DNA from: Nocardioides ganghwensis
GTDB taxonomy: Bacteria; Actinomycetota; Actinomycetes; Propionibacteriales; Nocardioidaceae
Direction: 5' to 3'
Assembly (NCBI RefSeq): GCF_014779655.1
Contig: NZ_JACXYX010000002.1
Span: 327,316 to 391,315, forward strand
DNA length: 64,000 nucleotides
Shown: piece after piece, positions 55,035-64,000 of the stretch
Layout of the letters: each line of letters opens with the position of its first letter
Numbering within the stretch: position 1 is the stretch's first letter
Position numbers and translations under genes: made by a program
The notes under the pieces: model-generated
Database searches by the model: none
What the model saw: the letters and a program-made list of their open reading frames with translations, nothing else
What the model was told of the DNA's origin: nothing

Positions 55035-56846
55035 ATGACCGACCCGGACGGTGTTCTCGAAGGCGGCCTCGACGAGCCCGCGGAGCTGCAGCCCGCGGAG
55101 GGCTCGCTCCGGCTCGTCGGTGACGACGACTCCTACGACGCCGCCGCCTGGGAGGCGGCGACCGCGGCGGTGCTGCGCAAGGCGCGTCGCCTCGGTGAGG
55201 ACGCGCCCGACTCGGACGCGTGGGCGGCGCTGACGCGCACGACGCTGGACGGGATCGACGTCGCGCCGATCGGCCAGCGGTCCGACCTCGACGGCCTCAT
55301 CACCAGCGGGCGGCCGCAGCGGACCGGCGCCTGGGACGTACGCGCGTCGCTGGTCGGCGCCGACGCCGAGGCCGTCAACGAGGCGGCCCTCGTCGACCTC
55401 GACAACGGTGCCACGTCGCTGCACCTCGACCTCGAGCCCGGCACGGACCTGGCCGCCGCCCTTGACGGTGTGCTCCTCGACCTCGCCCCGGTGACGCTCG
55501 AGCGGCCGGGCGCGGAGCATTCCGAGGCGCTGGCCCGGCTGCTCGAGGACACCGCGGACGACCCCCATCCCGGCAGCAACCTCTCCGCCGACCCGGCGAC
55601 CGCGCTGGCGTTCGGCGAGGGCGTCCCCGACGACGGGGAGGCCGTGGCGGAGTCCTTCGTCGCGACCGTGCGACGTGCCCAGGCCCTCGGTGTTCTCGGA
55701 GCCGTCGTCGACGGCACCGCGCTCCACGACGAGGGCGCCAGCGACGCCCAGGAGCTCGGCTGGACCATGGCCGTCGGAGTCCACTACCTCCGCGTGCTGA
55801 CCGAGGCGGGCCTCGCCGTCGACGAGGCCGCCGGACTGGTCGAGTTCCGCTACGCCGCCACCGACGAGCAGTTCCCCACGATCGCCAAGCTCCGCGCCGC
55901 GCGCCGGCTGTGGGCGCGCGTGCTCGAGGCCAGCGGGGCCCAGGACGTCCCGCAGCGCCAGCACGTCGTCACCAGCCGCGCGATGATGACCAGGCACGAC
56001 CCGTGGGTCAACATGCTCCGCGGCACCGTCGCGGCCTTCGCGGCCGGCGTGGGCGGCGCCGACGCCATCACGGTCGTGCCGTTCGACGAGCGGCTCGGGG
56101 TGCCCGACGCCCTCGGGCGCCGCATCGCGCGCAACACCTCCTCGCTGCTGATCGAGGAGTCGCACGTCGCCGCCGTCACCGATCCGGCCGGCGGCGCGTA
56201 CGCCGTGGAGAAGCTCACCGACGCCCTCGCCGTCGCCGCGTGGGCCGAGCTCGGCCGGATCGAGGCCGACGGGGGCTTCGGCGAGCAGGCCGTGGCCGGG
56301 GTGAAGGAGCGCGTCGCGGCCGTCCGCGCGGCCCGCGACGCCGGCATCGCCGACCGCTCCCGCCCGCTGACCGGCATCTCGGAGTTCCCCAACCTCGACG
56401 AGGTGCTGCCCGAGCGGACGCCGTGGGGCCGCGGCGGCGTGCGCTACGCCGCGCCCTACGAGGACATGCGCGCCGAGCCCGCGCAGCGACCGGTCTTCCT
56501 GGCCACGATGGGTCCCGTCGCGGCGCACACCGCACGGGCGACCTTCGCGACCAACCTCCTCGCGGCCGGTGGTGTCGCCGTCGAGGCGGCCGGCGCGACC
56601 GCCGGGGTCGACGACGTGACGGCGGCCTACGACGGTCAGCCGGTGGTGTGCCTCGCCGGCACCGACGCCGCGTACGCCGAGTGGGGCGCCGACCTCGTCG
56701 CCGCGCTGCGGGCGGCCGGGGCGACGTACGTCGTGCTGGCGGGCAAGCCGGGGGAGCGGACCGTGGTGGACGTCGACGACTCGTGTGCCATGGGGGTCGA
56801 CGCGCTCGGCTTCCTCGGCCGGATCAGGCAGGAGCTGGCCCGATGA
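55035..56846 (+). CDS. mutA: Methylmalonyl-CoA mutase small subunit
   Basis: A 603-residue beta subunit of adenosylcobalamin-dependent methylmalonyl-CoA mutase. It is homologous to the large subunit but lacks a usable B12-binding His motif in its C-terminal domain; the catalytic barrel shows typical ...[93 protein letters not shown]. It supports the catalytic subunit structurally. ATGA overlap with mutB. Confidence 0.95.
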   Translation: MTDPDGVLEGGLDEPAELQPAEGSLRLVGDDDSYDAAAWEAATAAVLRKARRLGEDAPDSDAWAALTRTTLDGIDVAPIGQRSDLDGLITSGRPQRTGAWDVRASLVGADAEAVNEAALVDLDNGATSLHLDLEPGTDLAAALDGVLLDLAPVTLERPGAEHSEALARLLEDTADDPHPGSNLSADPATALAFGEGVPDDGEAVAESFVATVRRAQALGVLGAVVDGTALHDEGASDAQELGWTMAVGVHYLRVLTEAGLAVDEAAGLVEFRYAATDEQFPTIAKLRAARRLWARVLEASGAQDVPQRQHVVTSRAMMTRHDPWVNMLRGTVAAFAAGVGGADAITVVPFDERLGVPDALGRRIARNTSSLLIEESHVAAVTDPAGGAYAVEKLTDALAVAAWAELGRIEADGGFGEQAVAGVKERVAAVRAARDAGIADRSRPLTGISEFPNLDEVLPERTPWGRGGVRYAAPYEDMRAEPAQRPVFLATMGPVAAHTARATFATNLLAAGGVAVEAAGATAGVDDVTAAYDGQPVVCLAGTDAAYAEWGADLVAALRAAGATYVVLAGKPGERTVVDVDDSCAMGVDALGFLGRIRQELAR

Positions 56847-59020
56847 GCATCCCGAAGAACTTCGCCGAGGTGGACCTCGGTCCCGACACGTCTCCTACGG
56901 CTGGTCGACCGGCGGCCACAGGGGCTGAGCCGTGGGCGAGCCCGGAGGGCATCGACGTCCTGCCGGTCTACGGCCCCGAGCACCTCGAGGGCCTCGACGG
57001 CCTCGACACGTGGCCGGGCCTCGCGCCGTTCCTGCGCGGCCCCTACCCGACGATGTACACCACCCAGCCGTGGACGATCCGGCAGTACGCCGGCTTCTCG
57101 ACCGCCGAGGAGTCCAACGCGTTCTACCGTCGCAACCTCGCAGCCGGCCAGAAGGGCCTGAGCGTCGCGTTCGACCTCGCGACCCACCGCGGGTACGACT
57201 CCGACCACCCGCGGGTGCGCGGCGACGTCGGCATGGCGGGCGTGGCGATCGACTCGATCTACGACACCCGCACCCTCTTCGACGGCATCCCGCTCGACGA
57301 GATGTCGGTGTCGATGACGATGAACGGCGCGGTGCTGCCGGTGCTGGCGCTCTACATCGCGGCGGCCGAGGAGCAGGGGGTGAAGCCGGAGCAGCTCGCG
57401 GGGACCATCCAGAACGACATCCTCAAGGAGTTCATGGTCCGCAACACCTACATCTACCCGCCGGCGCCGAGCATGCGGATCATCAGCGACATCTTCGCCT
57501 TCACCTCGCAGAGGATGCCGCGCTTCAACTCCATCTCGATCTCCGGCTACCACATCCAGGAGGCCGGGGCGACCGCCGACCTCGAGCTGGCGTACACGCT
57601 GGCCGACGGCGTGGAGTACATCCGCGCCGGCCTCGGGACCGGCATGACGATCGACCAGTTCGCGCCGCGGCTCAGCTTCTTCTGGGCCATCGGGATGAAC
57701 TTCTTCATGGAGGTCGCCAAGATGCGGGCCGCCCGGGCGCTGTGGGCGCGGCTGGTCGACGACTTCGACCCGCAGAACCCCAAGTCGCGCTCGCTGCGCA
57801 CGCACAGCCAGACCTCGGGCTGGTCGCTGACCGCGCAGGACGTCTTCAACAACGTCGGGCGCACCTGCATCGAGGCGATGGCCGCGACGCAGGGCCACAC
57901 CCAGTCGCTGCACACCAACGCGCTCGACGAGGCGATCGCGCTGCCGACGGACTTCTCCGCGCGCATCGCCCGCAACACCCAGCTGCTGCTGCAGCAGGAG
58001 TCGGGCACCACGCAGGTCATCGACCCGTGGGCGGGCTCCTACTACGTCGAGAAGCTCACCCACGACCTCGCCGAGCGCGCGTGGGCGCACATCCAGGAGG
58101 CGGAGCGGGCCGGCGGCATGGCGGCCGCGATCGAGCAGGGCATCCCCAAGATGCGCATCGAGGAGGCGGCCGCGCGCACCCAGGCGCGGATCGACTCGGG
58201 CGCCCAGAAGGTCATCGGCGTCAACACCTACCGCCTCGCCGCGGAGGACAGGCTCGACGTGCTCCGCGTCGACAACGACGACGTCTACCGCCAGCAGGTC
58301 GCCAAGCTCGAGCGGCTGCGCGCCGAGCGCGACGACGACGCCGTACGCCGGGCGCTGGACGCGCTGACCGCGTCGGCCGAGCGCGGGCCGGCGGGCGGCG
58401 GCTCCCTCGACGGCAACCTCCTCGCGCTGGCCGTCGACGCGGCCCGCGCCAAGGCCACGGTCGGGGAGATCTCCGACGCGCTGGAGAAGGTCTACGGCCG
58501 CCACCAGGCGGTGATCCGTACGATCAGCGGGGTGTACCGCGACGAGGCAGGCACCGCCGAGGGCAGCAAGGTCGCCGAGGTGCTCGAGGCGACCGAGGAG
58601 TTCGAGGCCGCGGAGGGCCGGCGCCCGCGCATCCTGGTGGCCAAGATGGGCCAGGACGGCCACGACCGCGGCCAGAAGGTCGTCGTGACCGCCTTCGCCG
58701 ACCTCGGCTTCGACGTCGACGTGGGGCCGCTGTTCTCCACGCCGGAGGAGGTCGCCCAGCAGGCGGTCGACGCCGACGTGCACATCGTCGGGGTGTCGTC
58801 GCTCGCCGCGGGCCACCTGACGCTGCTGCCCGCGCTCAAGCAGGCACTGGCCGACCAGGGCCGCCCGGACATCATGGTCGTCATCGGCGGGGTGATCCCG
58901 CCCGACGACGTCGAGACGCTCCACGAGATGGGCGCCGCGGCGGTCTTCCTGCCCGGCACCGTGATCGCCGAGTCGGCCCTCGACCTGCTGGCGCGGCTGC
59001 GGGAACAGCACGCCGGCTGA
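56843..59020 (+). CDS. mutB: Methylmalonyl-CoA mutase large (catalytic) subunit
   Basis: A 725-residue enzyme converting (R)-methylmalonyl-CoA to succinyl-CoA. TIM-barrel part: [56 protein letters not shown], with Tyr and His residues of the active site. C-terminal cobalamin domain has [14 protein letters not shown] (lower axial ligand His607), then [14 protein letters not shown] and [11 protein letters not shown]. It feeds propionate, odd-chain fat and branched amino acid carbon into the TCA genes of this window. TGATG junction with meaB. Confidence 0.97.
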   Translation: MSIPKNFAEVDLGPDTSPTAGRPAATGAEPWASPEGIDVLPVYGPEHLEGLDGLDTWPGLAPFLRGPYPTMYTTQPWTIRQYAGFSTAEESNAFYRRNLAAGQKGLSVAFDLATHRGYDSDHPRVRGDVGMAGVAIDSIYDTRTLFDGIPLDEMSVSMTMNGAVLPVLALYIAAAEEQGVKPEQLAGTIQNDILKEFMVRNTYIYPPAPSMRIISDIFAFTSQRMPRFNSISISGYHIQEAGATADLELAYTLADGVEYIRAGLGTGMTIDQFAPRLSFFWAIGMNFFMEVAKMRAARALWARLVDDFDPQNPKSRSLRTHSQTSGWSLTAQDVFNNVGRTCIEAMAATQGHTQSLHTNALDEAIALPTDFSARIARNTQLLLQQESGTTQVIDPWAGSYYVEKLTHDLAERAWAHIQEAERAGGMAAAIEQGIPKMRIEEAAARTQARIDSGAQKVIGVNTYRLAAEDRLDVLRVDNDDVYRQQVAKLERLRAERDDDAVRRALDALTASAERGPAGGGSLDGNLLALAVDAARAKATVGEISDALEKVYGRHQAVIRTISGVYRDEAGTAEGSKVAEVLEATEEFEAAEGRRPRILVAKMGQDGHDRGQKVVVTAFADLGFDVDVGPLFSTPEEVAQQAVDADVHIVGVSSLAAGHLTLLPALKQALADQGRPDIMVVIGGVIPPDDVETLHEMGAAAVFLPGTVIAESALDLLARLREQHAG

Positions 59021-60009
59021 TGCCCCGGCCGATCGACGTCGAGGCCCTCGTCGCTGACGTGCAGGCCGGGCAGCGGGCCGGGGTCGCGCGCGCCATCACG
59101 CTGGTCGAGTCGTCGCGCCCCGAGCACCGGGTCGCGGCGCGCGAGCTGCTGACGGCGCTGGCCACGACCGACCGCCCGATGGCGACCAGGGTCGGCATCT
59201 CCGGGGTCCCAGGGGTCGGCAAGTCGACCTTCATCGAGGCGCTCGGCACCCGGCTGACCAGGACCGGCCACCGCGTCGGGGTCCTCGCCGTCGACCCGTC
59301 GTCGGTGCGTACGGGCGGCTCCGTGCTCGGCGACAAGACCCGGATGGCGGCGCTCGCCGTCGACCCGAACGCCTTCATCCGGCCCTCGCCGTCGGCGGGC
59401 ACGCTCGGCGGCGTGGCGCGCGCGACCACGCAGGCGATGCTGGTGCTCGAGGCCGCCGGCCACGACGTGGTGCTGGTCGAGACCGTGGGCGTCGGTCAGT
59501 CGGAGGTCACCGTCGCCGGGATGGTCGACACGTTCCTCTTCCTCACCCTGGCGCGCACCGGCGACCAGCTGCAGGGCATCAAGAAGGGCATCCTCGAGAT
59601 CGCCGACGTGGTCGCGGTCAACAAGGCCGACGGTGACCACGAGGCCGACGCCCGCGTCGCCGCCCGCGAGCTCGCCGGGGCCCTGCGGCTGGTGCGCGGA
59701 CACGCGGAGTGGGCGCCGCCCGTCGTCACGTGCTCCGCGCTCACCGGGGCCGGCGTCGACGAGGTCTGGCAGCGGGTCGGCGCGCACCGCGAGCACCTCG
59801 GCATCGACGGACTCGCCCACAAGCGGGCCGGGCAGCAGCTCGAGTTCACCTGGGCGCTCGTGCGCGACGAGCTCGACCAGAGGCTGAAGTCCTCGCCGGG
59901 CGTCGCGGCGGTGCGCGACGACGTACGCCGCGCGGTGCTGTCGGGCGAGCTGCCCGCGCCGCTGGCCGCGGACCGGCTACTCGCCGCCTACGACGGGGAT
60001 GCGACCTAG
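59020..60009 (+). CDS. meaB: Methylmalonyl-CoA mutase GTPase chaperone MeaB
   Basis: A 329-residue SIMIBI GTPase that protects and reactivates the mutase and gates cofactor loading. P-loop GVPGVGKS (62-69), VLAVDPSSVRTGGSVLGDKTRM (switch), DVVLVETVGVGQSE (Walker B and switch III) and VVAVNKADGD (base recognition). Third gene of mutA-mutB-meaB, 1-bp overlap. Confidence 0.96.
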   Translation: MPRPIDVEALVADVQAGQRAGVARAITLVESSRPEHRVAARELLTALATTDRPMATRVGISGVPGVGKSTFIEALGTRLTRTGHRVGVLAVDPSSVRTGGSVLGDKTRMAALAVDPNAFIRPSPSAGTLGGVARATTQAMLVLEAAGHDVVLVETVGVGQSEVTVAGMVDTFLFLTLARTGDQLQGIKKGILEIADVVAVNKADGDHEADARVAARELAGALRLVRGHAEWAPPVVTCSALTGAGVDEVWQRVGAHREHLGIDGLAHKRAGQQLEFTWALVRDELDQRLKSSPGVAAVRDDVRRAVLSGELPAPLAADRLLAAYDGDAT

Positions 60010-60012
60010 ACT
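60007..60012 (+). promoter_or_regulatory. -10 element TAGACT before the amidohydrolase gene
   Basis: TAGACT overlaps the meaB stop and stands 9 nt before the ATG of the next gene, suggesting a near-leaderless transcript. Confidence 0.45.
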
Positions 60013-60021
60013 GGGGCGGTC

Positions 60022-61218
60022 ATGCCACCCACGCTCCCCGCTGCCCCCGCCACCCCCGTCATCGCCGAGACCGTCGACAAGTACGCCGAGGACCTCGTCG
60101 CCCTGCGTCGCGACCTCCACGCCCACCCCGAGCTGAGCTGGGCCGAGGAGCGCACCTCCGCGGCGGTGGTGTCCGCCCTCGAGGGAGCGGGCTGGGCCGT
60201 GACGCGGCCGGAGGGCGGGGGAGTGCTCGCCGAGATCGGCCACGTCGGGCGGCTGGTGGCGCTGCGCGCGGACCTCGACGCGCTGCCGGTCGACGACCTG
60301 ATCTCCGACCCGTGGAAGAGCACCAACCCCGGCGTCGCCCACGCCTGCGGCCACGACGTGCACACCGCCGGCCTCGTCGGAGCCGGCCTCGCCCTGGCCG
60401 AGGTCGCCGCCCGCGGCCTGCTGCCGGGTCGCGTACGCCTGCTGTTCCAGCCGGCCGAGGAGGTCATGCCCGGCGGGGCGCTGCACCTGATCTCGGCCGG
60501 GGCGCTCGAGGGCGTCTCGCACGTCTTCGGCCTGCACTGCGACCCGAGCCTCGACGTGGGCCGGGTCGGCCTGCGCGAGGGGCCGCTGACCGGTGCCGCC
60601 GACGCGCTGACCGTGCGCCTCATCGGCAAGGGCGGGCACACCTCGCGCCCGCACCTGACCGAGGACCTCACCTTCGCCCTGGGCAAGGTCATCACCGAGC
60701 TGCCCGCGATCCTCAGCCGCCGTCTCGACCCCCGCGCGGGCGTCAGCGTGGTGTGGGGGATGGTGCGCGCGGGCTCGGCGCACAACGTCATCCCGCACGG
60801 CGGAGTCGTCGCCGGCACCGTCAGGATGCTCGACGCGGTCGCCTGGGCCGACGCCGAGCACCTGATCCGCCAGCTGATCACCTCGATCGTGGCGCCCTAC
60901 AGCGTGACCGCCGAGGTGACCTACCAGCGCGGCGTGCCGCCGGTGGTCAACCACGAGGAGTCGACCCGCCTGCTCGGCATCGGGGTCGAGAACGTCCTCG
61001 GCCCGCACGGACACGTGACCACCGCGCAGAGCCTCGGCGGCGAGGACTTCGGGTGGTACCTCGACTCCGTGCCCGGCGCGATGGCCCGCCTCGGGACCCG
61101 CACCCCCGGCGGCCCGACGTACGACCTCCACCAGGGCAACCTGCGCGTCGACGAGGGCGCCACCACCATCGCCGCCCGGGTGCTCGCCGAGGCCGCGGTG
61201 ACCGCGCTCAGCGCCTGA
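60022..61218 (+). CDS. M20 family amidohydrolase / peptidase
   Basis: A 398-residue M20D-type hydrolase (N-acyl amino acid or hippurate-type amidohydrolase, IAA-amino-acid hydrolase group). Begins DLVALRRDLHAHPELSWAEERTS; metal ligands around HACGHDVHTA, PAEEVMPGGA (catalytic Glu and metal Glu), GLHCDPSL and the later SLGGEDFGWYL; dimerisation domain contains GGHTSRPHL and SAHNVIP. Cytoplasmic. Substrate not determined. Its tail overlaps the histidine kinase gene tail by 11 bp. Confidence 0.93.
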   Translation: MPPTLPAAPATPVIAETVDKYAEDLVALRRDLHAHPELSWAEERTSAAVVSALEGAGWAVTRPEGGGVLAEIGHVGRLVALRADLDALPVDDLISDPWKSTNPGVAHACGHDVHTAGLVGAGLALAEVAARGLLPGRVRLLFQPAEEVMPGGALHLISAGALEGVSHVFGLHCDPSLDVGRVGLREGPLTGAADALTVRLIGKGGHTSRPHLTEDLTFALGKVITELPAILSRRLDPRAGVSVVWGMVRAGSAHNVIPHGGVVAGTVRMLDAVAWADAEHLIRQLITSIVAPYSVTAEVTYQRGVPPVVNHEESTRLLGIGVENVLGPHGHVTTAQSLGGEDFGWYLDSVPGAMARLGTRTPGGPTYDLHQGNLRVDEGATTIAARVLAEAAVTALSA

Positions 61219-62365
61219 CCGGCTCCTCCGCGGGCCTGAGCGGGAGCCCGAAGGTGAAGGTGCTGCCCTCGCCGAGCGTGGACTCGACCGTCAGCCGGCC
61301 GCCCATCAGGTCGACGAGCTTGCGGCAGATCGCGAGCCCGAGGCCGACGCCCTTGCCGTCGCCGGCGGTCAGCGGATCGGCCTGCACGAACGGCTGGTAG
61401 AGGTCGTGCACGTGGCACGCGGCGATGCCGATGCCGGTGTCGCGGACCACGACCTCGACCCACGTCGCCGTGCCGCACGGGCGGCTGCTGACGCGTACGT
61501 CGATCGTCCCGCGCTCGGTGAAGGTGAGGGCGTTCTGGACGAGGTTGGTGATGACCTGGTTGATGCGCCGGGCGTCGCCGACGGCGGTCGCGGGGACGGC
61601 GTCGTCGACGGCGAAGGAGATCGCGAGACCCCGGCTGTCGGCCTGGCACGTCGCCCACGACCGGACGTCCTCGACGAGGGCGCGTACGTCGACCGGGCCG
61701 TCACGGAGCACCGTCTGGTGGGCCTCGAGCCCGGAGAACTCGAGGACGTCCTCCACCACGTGCATGAGGCGTTCGCCGGAGCGGTGCACGATCCGCGCGA
61801 AGTGCTCCGGCTCGGGCGCGAGGTCGGAGTCCAGCAGGAGCTCGGACGCGCCGACGATCGCGGCCAGGGGAGTGCGGACCTCGTGGCTGACGGTGGCGAG
61901 GAAGAGCGTCTTGGCGGCGTTGGCCGCCTCGAGCTCGCGCAGCACCCGGTTGGCCTCGGTGACGTCCTCCGAGACGCCGTGGACGCCGACGACCTCGCCG
62001 CCGACGATCACCGGGATCGCGGTGCAGCGGATGTCGGTGACCTCGCCGTCCGTGCTCACGACGCGGGCGTCGATGACCTGGGGCTCCCCGGCCATGGCGC
62101 CCTCGAAGCCGGCCTGGATGCGATCGAGGTCGTCGGGGTGGATGACCTGGGCGAAGTGTGCCTGCCTCATCTCCTCGAGGGTCAGGCCCGCCATCTCCAG
62201 GGCCTGGGTGTTGGCGTCGGTGAAGAAGCCGTGCCGGTCCACGCTGTAGGCCGCGTGCGGGTGGTGGGTGAACAGCGAGGCGTACCGCTCGGTGCTCTGC
62301 GCGAGGGCGCCCTCACCGAGGGTCGCGGGCGTCGACGGGGAGCGATCAGGCTCGCCGGGTGCCAT
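61208..62365 (-). CDS. PAS-domain sensor histidine kinase
   Basis: A 385-residue soluble kinase. PAS domain (about 23-140: RYASLFTHHPHAAYSVDRHGFFTDANTQAL, with its PAC part), a short linker, HisKA with phosphoacceptor His161 in LATVSHEVRTPLAA, and HATPase_c with NLVQNALTFT (N), DTGIGI (G1), GKGVGLGLAI (G2). No receiver domain and no adjacent response regulator, so an orphan kinase. Start ATG at 62365 has GGAGG upstream. Divergent from the HNH gene; the LexA box lies between. Confidence 0.93.
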   Translation of the reverse strand: MAPGEPDRSPSTPATLGEGALAQSTERYASLFTHHPHAAYSVDRHGFFTDANTQALEMAGLTLEEMRQAHFAQVIHPDDLDRIQAGFEGAMAGEPQVIDARVVSTDGEVTDIRCTAIPVIVGGEVVGVHGVSEDVTEANRVLRELEAANAAKTLFLATVSHEVRTPLAAIVGASELLLDSDLAPEPEHFARIVHRSGERLMHVVEDVLEFSGLEAHQTVLRDGPVDVRALVEDVRSWATCQADSRGLAISFAVDDAVPATAVGDARRINQVITNLVQNALTFTERGTIDVRVSSRPCGTATWVEVVVRDTGIGIAACHVHDLYQPFVQADPLTAGDGKGVGLGLAICRKLVDLMGGRLTVESTLGEGSTFTFGLPLRPAEEPVRR

Positions 62366-62445
62366 CGGTGGACCTCCGAGATCTCCGTGTGCTGTGCACG
62401 GCACCGTACCCCGGTGAGACGGTGCCGTGTGCATCATCGCCCGAA

Positions 62446-62457
62446 GAACTGGTGTTC
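62446..62457. promoter_or_regulatory. LexA (SOS) box
   Basis: GAACTGGTGTTC, inside AGAACTGGTGTTCG, matches the actinobacterial SOS box GAAC-N4-GTTC exactly. It is 78 bp before the DUF222/HNH start and 81 bp from the divergent histidine kinase start. Confidence 0.75.
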
Positions 62458-62534
62458 GATAAGCGTCGCTCGACGGCCTGTTGCGCGCTCAGGTTCGCGG
62501 GTGCAGTGTCGGTGGGCTCTGGTGGAATGTGATC

Positions 62535-63866
62535 ATGACGACGCAGCTGGTGGGGCCGGAGGTCCCGGTGTTCGAGGGAGACCTCGAGCAGCCCGACGCG
62601 CCGTCCATCGCCCTGCTCGCACGCGTGCTGGGCCGGTCCGGGACGGGTCTGGCGCTCGGCGTGCCGCTGGCTGACGCCGAGCGGATCGACCGGCTCTCCG
62701 CCCTCGAGGACCTCAAGGCCGCGGCGTCCGCCGCCCAGGCGCTGCTCGCCTCCGAGCTCGACGCCTCCCGTCGCGTCGCCGAGGCAGCCCGCGGCGTGCC
62801 CGCCACCGACCAGGGTCGCGGCGTCGCCCACGAGGTCGCGCTGGCGCGCCGCGAGTCGCCGCACGCCGGCGGTCGGCTCCTCGGCCTCGGCAAGGCGCTG
62901 GTGCGGGAGATGCCGCACACCCTCGAGGCGCTGCGGTCGGGCGCGATCAGCGAGTGGCGGGCGACCCTGCTGGTCAGGGAGACCGCGTGCCTGACCCGCG
63001 AGGACCGCGCGACGGTCGACCGCGAGCTGGCCGGCACGCCCGAGGCCGCTGCCGAGCTGGGCCGCAAGGGCACCCGCGCCATCGTCGCGGCCGCGCAGCG
63101 CATCGCCTACCGGCTCGACCCGCAGGCCGTGGTCGACCGCTCGTCCCGGGCGGCTCGCGACCGCCACGTCTCGCTGCGCCCCGCTCCCGACTGCATGGCC
63201 CGGATCAGCGCGCTGGTGCCCGTGGCCCAGGGCGTCGCCGCGTACGCCGCGCTCAAGGCAGAGGCCGACGCCGCTCGCGCCGCCGGTGACCCGCGCACGC
63301 GCGGGCAGGTCATGGCCGACACGCTCGTTGCCCGGGTCACCGGGCAGGGGAGCGCGGAGTCCGTGTCCGTCTGCGTCAACCTGACGATGGATGCCGACGC
63401 GTTCTTCGGCTCGGGCGAAGGCACCGCCGACGTGTCCGCCCCCGGGGCCGGTTCGGTCGGACCCGTGCCCGCCGCGATCGCTGCCCGCATCCTGGGCGCC
63501 GCGCCGCAGCAGGGCCGGTGGGTCCGCCGTCTCTTCATCCGCCCGACGTCCGGCCAGCTCGTCTCGGCGGAGTCCCGCCAGCGCCGCTTTCCCGCCGGGA
63601 TCGCCCAGCTGGTCGCCCTGGTCCACCCCACCTGCCGTACGCCGTGGTGCGACGCCCCGGCCGTCCACACCGACCACGTCGTCGACCACGCGAAGGGCGG
63701 ACGGACGGCTCTCTCCAACGCGCAGGGGCTCTGCGAGGCCTGCAACCACGCCAAGTCGCTCCCGGGTTGGCGGGCATCGCCGGTGGGGGAGGGCAACGGA
63801 CCACCCGTCGCGGTGGTCACGACGACGCCCACCGGGCATGTGTACGAGTCGGGGCGTGGGCCGTAG
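62535..63866 (+). CDS. DUF222/HNH endonuclease domain protein (13E12-type repeat family)
   Basis: A 443-residue protein. The N-terminal DUF222 helical domain runs through about residue 300, and the HNH module is at the C-terminus (about 365-415): CRTPWCDAPAVHTDHVVDHAKGG, then NAQGLCEACNHAKSLPGW, with the zinc-binding CxxxxC and CxxC pairs and HH/N residues intact. Members occur in many copies per actinobacterial genome (13E12 REP family in M. tuberculosis) and are often DNA-damage induced. An SOS box sits upstream. Likely a nuclease of mobile or damage-response origin; function unproven. Confidence 0.92.
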   Translation: MTTQLVGPEVPVFEGDLEQPDAPSIALLARVLGRSGTGLALGVPLADAERIDRLSALEDLKAAASAAQALLASELDASRRVAEAARGVPATDQGRGVAHEVALARRESPHAGGRLLGLGKALVREMPHTLEALRSGAISEWRATLLVRETACLTREDRATVDRELAGTPEAAAELGRKGTRAIVAAAQRIAYRLDPQAVVDRSSRAARDRHVSLRPAPDCMARISALVPVAQGVAAYAALKAEADAARAAGDPRTRGQVMADTLVARVTGQGSAESVSVCVNLTMDADAFFGSGEGTADVSAPGAGSVGPVPAAIAARILGAAPQQGRWVRRLFIRPTSGQLVSAESRQRRFPAGIAQLVALVHPTCRTPWCDAPAVHTDHVVDHAKGGRTALSNAQGLCEACNHAKSLPGWRASPVGEGNGPPVAVVTTTPTGHVYESGRGP

Positions 63867-63950
63867 GGCGATCCGGCTCCCCTCTGTTGTCAACGAGTGG
63901 CTTCGCGGGTCCTTGTCGCTGTGCTCTTTCGGGGCGGCGCAGGTGCGGCG

Positions 63951-63956
63951 TAGCGT
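63951..63956 (+). promoter_or_regulatory. -10-like TAGCGT near the right edge
   Basis: TAGCGT stands 5 nt before a GTG at 63962, the same arrangement as the leaderless starts elsewhere in the window. Confidence 0.3.
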
Positions 63957-63961
63957 CGGGC

Positions 63962-64000
63962 GTGCGGGTCCGGGAGTGGCTGATCCGAAGTGTCGATGTG
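63962..64000 (+). CDS. Possible 5' end of a further gene (truncated by window)
   Basis: GTG followed by 12 open codons (VRVREWLIRSVDV) to the window edge, with TAGCGT 5 nt upstream. Too short to identify; listed only because the promoter/start spacing matches other genes here. Confidence 0.25.
   Translation, partial: MRVREWLIRSVDV

Overview
The window is very GC-rich, almost completely coding DNA of a free-living, aerobic, high-GC actinobacterium. Gene content and order point to Nocardioidaceae, most likely Nocardioides or a close relative. The supporting signs are a DUF222/HNH (13E12-type) gene, SigE-like ECF sigma domains, PspC/two-component modules, a monomeric NADP isocitrate dehydrogenase, C. 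glutamicum-type sdhCAB, mutAB-meaB, and the order pcrA - M23 peptidase - sucC - sucD - perM - purN - purH, which is also found in mycobacteria. The genus call is an inference from content, not from a marker gene. No rRNA, tRNA, CRISPR array, phage or canonical insertion sequence was seen.

Layout. 1-5 kb: the end of an unknown gene and two small lipoproteins around a giant SARP/nSTAND1/WD40 membrane regulator. 5-10 kb: alpha/beta hydrolase, membrane protein, YbaK-like deacylase, GDPD phosphodiesterase and a cysteine-desulfurase-like enzyme. 9.6-15.7 kb: an envelope-stress cluster with two divergent PspC proteins and a kinase/regulator pair, then an APC transporter with UspA. 15.8-33.5 kb: a conserved core with pcrA, M23 peptidase, photolyase, sucCD, a sigma-like membrane fusion protein with a lipoprotein, perM, a YibE/F protein, purN, a ZTP riboswitch, purH, folD, DUF3017 and mdh. 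33.5-44.2 kb: lipoprotein, aquaporin, icd, two membrane proteins, a 52-residue protein, a secreted lipase, trpS, a 2H phosphoesterase and a YihY protein. 44.2-45.6 kb: an AbiEi-like/PD-(D/E)XK gene bracketed by two identical-layout pairs of 52-bp palindromes. 45.7-52.8 kb: two different succinate dehydrogenases head to head. 52.8-64 kb: DUF4328 protein, sulfotransferase-like protein, the methylmalonyl-CoA mutase operon, an M20 amidohydrolase, a PAS histidine kinase and an SOS-box-preceded HNH gene.

Function. Much of the window serves the TCA cycle and its feeders: icd, sucCD, two SDH complexes, mdh, and mutAB-meaB, which delivers succinyl-CoA from propionate or odd-chain substrates. The purN-purH-folD block links purine synthesis to one-carbon folate, and the riboswitch between purN and purH reads the ZMP/ZTP signal of 10-formyl-THF shortage.

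Most notable observations: (1) four 52-bp nested palindromes in two equal-pitch pairs flanking an orphan nuclease-like gene, a REPIN-like arrangement; (2) a sigma-factor-like domain fused to a membrane anchor and an extracytoplasmic domain; (3) divergent SDH loci sharing one 145-bp control region; (4) a recurrent TAnnnT element 5-9 nt before start codons, indicating widespread leaderless transcription; (5) a textbook LexA box before the DUF222/HNH gene; (6) paired CRP-like sites before the secreted lipase. No intergenic stretch exceeds 300 bases.
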